From Algorimicrobium echini (GTDB taxonomy: Bacteria; Bacteroidota; Bacteroidia; Flavobacteriales; Flavobacteriaceae): a stretch of DNA of 64,000 nt. The stretch is taken from positions 94,335-158,334 of the forward strand of contig NZ_FOVN01000002.1 in NCBI RefSeq assembly GCF_900115185.1. The letters are read 5' to 3'. This document shows positions 61,827 to 64,000 of this stretch, in pieces (position 1 is the stretch's first letter; each line of letters starts with the position of its first letter). A program made the position numbers and the translations under genes. The notes under the pieces are model-generated. The model did no database searches. It had not been told where the DNA came from and saw only the letters and a program-made list of their open reading frames with translations.

Positions 61827-63185
61827 TTATTTTTTATTCCGTTTATTATAATTCTTATCACCTCGAGTTTTAGGTTTTTTGTATTTAGCAGCTATCTTAT
61901 ACTTATATGAACCGCCTAAATTTTCTTTTTTGTTTTTATCCTTTTTTTCATGAAAAGCAGGTCCTGGCGCATCTTCATCACGTAATTTAATAGGGTTGTT
62001 GCGTTCTAAAATTTGTGGGCGTTCTTCCTCTAGCAATTCTGTAGAAATAGTTACATTCTCTGGCAATTCAATTTTAGGAATCGTCATTTGCATTAAATTT
62101 TCTATACGTTCTAATGCTTCTTCCTCTTTTTCAGTATAAAAAAGAAGCGCTTGACCTTCACGTTCTGCACGTCCCGTTCTACCTATTCGATGCATATAAT
62201 TTTCAGGAAAGTTAGGCGTATCAAAATTAATAACATGTGATACGTTATCAATATCCAAACCACGAGCCATAACATCGGTTGCCACTAAAATTCGGTTTTC
62301 ACCTGCTCTAAATTGCTCAATACTACGTAAGCGGTAATTTTGAGTTTTATTGGAATGAATTACACATAATTCATCGTGGAAATTTTCGTCCAATGCATCA
62401 AATAATCGGTCTGCCATTTTCTTAAACGCAACAAAAATGAGCACTCTATTGTAAGTTTCGGTATCTTTTAAAATACTTTTTAGTAAGTTTAATTTTGTGT
62501 AAAAATTAGGAACAGCATATTTGTGCTGTTCAATATTCTCTAAAGGGGTTCCTGAAACGGCAATGGAAACACGTTTTGGAGCAATGAAAAAGTTATTAAT
62601 TAATTCATCAACATCTTCAGTCATCGTGGCTGAAAACATAATGTTTTGACGACGTTCAGGTAGAATATCAAAAATATTAATTAATTGATGTCTGAAACCT
62701 AAATCTAACATCACATCTACTTCATCAATAACTAGTTTCTGAATGGTTTTTAATTGTAGTACTCGGCTAACAGCCAAATCATAAAGTCGTCCTGGCGTAG
62801 CCACAATAATATCAATACCTTCAGCAACCGCTCTTTTTTGTGCATTAATATTTACACCTCCATAAACTCCTAATACACGAACATTAATATATTTTGCTAA
62901 TTTTTCAATTTCATCCACTACCTGAACAACTAATTCTCGGGTAGGCACCATTACCAAAACCCGTGGACTTTCCTGTTCTGAATATTTTAAACCTCTTAAA
63001 ATAGGAAGCATATAGGCAAACGTTTTTCCTGTTCCTGTTTGGGCTATACCAACCACATCTGTGCCTGATGCAACGACACTAAAGGCTTCTGCCTGAATGG
63101 GTGTTGGGTGAGTAAAGCCTAAATCGTCTAATGCGTTGTATAAAGGCGTGTTTAATTTTAAATCTTGAAAAGTAATGGCGTCCAA
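61827..63185 (-). CDS. DEAD-box RNA helicase with a DEVD motif II
   Basis: 452 residues. Q-motif FTHPTPIQAEAF, motif I AQTGTGKT (49-56), Ib ATPGR, motif II D154-E155-V156-D157, motif III SAT, and motif VI HRIGRTGRAEREG are all present. A basic Lys-rich tail (~405-452) should bind RNA. Motif II reads DEVD instead of DEAD. It probably unwinds rRNA or mRNA duplexes in ribosome assembly or cold growth (RhlE-like group). Confidence 0.94.
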   Translation of the reverse strand: MDAITFQDLKLNTPLYNALDDLGFTHPTPIQAEAFSVVASGTDVVGIAQTGTGKTFAYMLPILRGLKYSEQESPRVLVMVPTRELVVQVVDEIEKLAKYINVRVLGVYGGVNINAQKRAVAEGIDIIVATPGRLYDLAVSRVLQLKTIQKLVIDEVDVMLDLGFRHQLINIFDILPERRQNIMFSATMTEDVDELINNFFIAPKRVSIAVSGTPLENIEQHKYAVPNFYTKLNLLKSILKDTETYNRVLIFVAFKKMADRLFDALDENFHDELCVIHSNKTQNYRLRSIEQFRAGENRILVATDVMARGLDIDNVSHVINFDTPNFPENYMHRIGRTGRAEREGQALLFYTEKEEEALERIENLMQMTIPKIELPENVTISTELLEEERPQILERNNPIKLRDEDAPGPAFHEKKDKNKKENLGGSYKYKIAAKYKKPKTRGDKNYNKRNKK

Positions 63186-63488
63186 AAGTTTCTGTTTTAG
63201 TCCACAAAGGTAAATGTTTTATATGTCTTATGCTTTATGGCTTTGCAACTTTATAAAATGTTGTGATATCTTGCTAATTGAATTTGATAGACAATAAGTA
63301 TTAAATTTAGAAAAAGGTTTGGAAGCCCAGACTATTTTTGTTGCCTTTTTAAGCAATGTAAAGAGAAAAGATGACTATCAAACCATATGAAAATGAAATT
63401 TTATGAAGATTTTTGTTATGAAATAACTACACTATTTTCCACTTTTTTATCCAATGAAATTTTCGGTACTTTGTAAATAACTTTTTTA
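63186..63488. other. Intergenic region, 303 bp
   Basis: A divergent spacer between the helicase and pabB. It holds the helicase -7 element at 63205-63212 and a weak TACTTTG before pabB. No small ORF, hairpin terminator or RNA gene was seen. Confidence 0.55.
63205..63212 (-). promoter_or_regulatory. -7 element of the helicase gene
   Basis: On the minus strand TACCTTTG fits TAnnTTTG exactly, 19 nt before the start codon. The nearest TTG lies 33 nt away, longer than usual. Confidence 0.5.
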
Positions 63489-64000
63489 TTGAGAAAAACC
63501 TACACATATCAATCACAGGACATTCACGCCTTTAAAAATCAGTTACGGCTTTGGAGTCAGCAATTCCGAGAGGTTTTATGGTTGGATTCCAATACCTACA
63601 CCCAAATACATAGTAGCTATGATGCCATTTTAGCTGTAGATGCTTTTACCAGTATTCAAACAGATTTTGTGGATGTTTTCAACAAGCTAAAAGAGTATCA
63701 GTCACTTACAAATGATTGGATTTTTGGCTATCTAACCTACGACTTAAAAAACACCATAGAGCCCTTAAAATCAGAAAATTTTGACGGTTTAAATTTCCCT
63801 GATTTATGCTTCTTCCAACCCAAAAAAATATTTCTAATTAAAGGAAACCAAGTTGAAATTCAATATCTGAATATGGTAGATGATGAGATAGAAGTAGACC
63901 TAGAATCCATTGAAAAAGCAGAAGAATTTTATCCTAATCACGATGAAAATGTAATAGATAATCCCATCAAAATTAAAATGAGGATTACGAAGGATGCTTA
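63489..64000 (+). CDS. pabB: Aminodeoxychorismate synthase component I, 3' end missing
   Basis: The frame opens after a TAA at 63474, and the only usable start is TTG at 63489, giving RKTYTYQSQDIHAFKNQLRL. The visible ~170 residues contain WIFGYLTYDLKNTIEPL and FPDLCFFQPKKIF, typical of the N-terminal half of chorismate-binding enzymes of the PabB group in flavobacteria. The enzyme makes aminodeoxychorismate for folate. It could be anthranilate synthase TrpE, but the motifs fit PabB better. The catalytic chorismate-binding half lies beyond the window. Confidence 0.78.
   Translation, partial: MRKTYTYQSQDIHAFKNQLRLWSQQFREVLWLDSNTYTQIHSSYDAILAVDAFTSIQTDFVDVFNKLKEYQSLTNDWIFGYLTYDLKNTIEPLKSENFDGLNFPDLCFFQPKKIFLIKGNQVEIQYLNMVDDEIEVDLESIEKAEEFYPNHDENVIDNPIKIKMRITKDA

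Noticed and set aside
63333-63340. TATTTTTG as a pabB promoter
   Set aside because: It fits the -7 consensus but lies ~150 nt from the start, and the nearest TTTG is only 11 nt upstream, too close for a -33 box.

Overview
The window is an A+T-rich chromosomal segment of a Bacteroidota bacterium, almost certainly family Flavobacteriaceae. The evidence is a giant SprB-type adhesin with a type IX secretion (T9SS) type-B sorting domain next to a PorP/SprF protein, two further cargo proteins with type-A sorting domains, promoters of the Bacteroidota form (TTG, then about 17-19 nt, then TAnnTTTG), and the flavobacterial gene order tpx-dgkA-ftsK-lolA-lptF/G-ribB. No phage, insertion sequence, CRISPR array or rRNA operon was seen. 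The only tRNA is tRNA-Ser(UGA).

Layout. (1) 1-11.7 kb: a T9SS surface cluster with the 3' end of a coiled-coil protein, the 3216-aa SprB-like adhesin and PorP/SprF. (2) 11.8-23.4 kb: a stress module with a universal stress protein, NhaA, a minus-strand efflux operon (TolC, membrane fusion protein, RND pump, PII-like protein, DUF2892), a DUF2202 lipoprotein, and a sulfide:quinone-reductase-like flavoprotein followed by a 45-aa peptide gene. Four promoters here share the same architecture: a 16-bp Crp/Fnr-like palindrome lying exactly 21 nt before the -7 element. (3) 23.6-25.7 kb: tRNA-Ser, nitroreductase and a DegT aminotransferase. (4) 25.9-34.3 kb: an accessory surface island with small membrane and lipoproteins, two T9SS type-A cargo proteins, a dockerin-like protein and two tail-fibre-like paralogues with different C-terminal heads. 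(5) 34.3-41.6 kb: the conserved envelope and division operon. (6) 41.7-47.4 kb: two fasciclin proteins, DUF6952, thioredoxin, peroxiredoxin, NhaC and a Cys/Met lyase. (7) 47.6-64 kb: an Lrp regulator, S41 peptidase, LuxR regulator, dihydrolipoyl dehydrogenase, methyltransferase, several lipoproteins, a propeller protein, a P1 peptidase, a LytS/LytR-type two-component system, an orphan MotA/ExbB-like protein, DUF3124, a DEAD-box helicase and the start of pabB.

The most notable non-coding signal is the shared regulatory design in region 2. It ties the flavoprotein, the diiron-like DUF2202 protein, the efflux/PII operon and the stress protein into one probable regulon. Other points worth a look are the GGHGGTR peptide gene, a REP-like palindromic element inside the efflux operon, a recurrent leader motif in the surface island, a degenerate RibA domain, and an orphan terminator after the MotA-like gene.

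All family calls are from recognition of motifs by eye; no database search was run.
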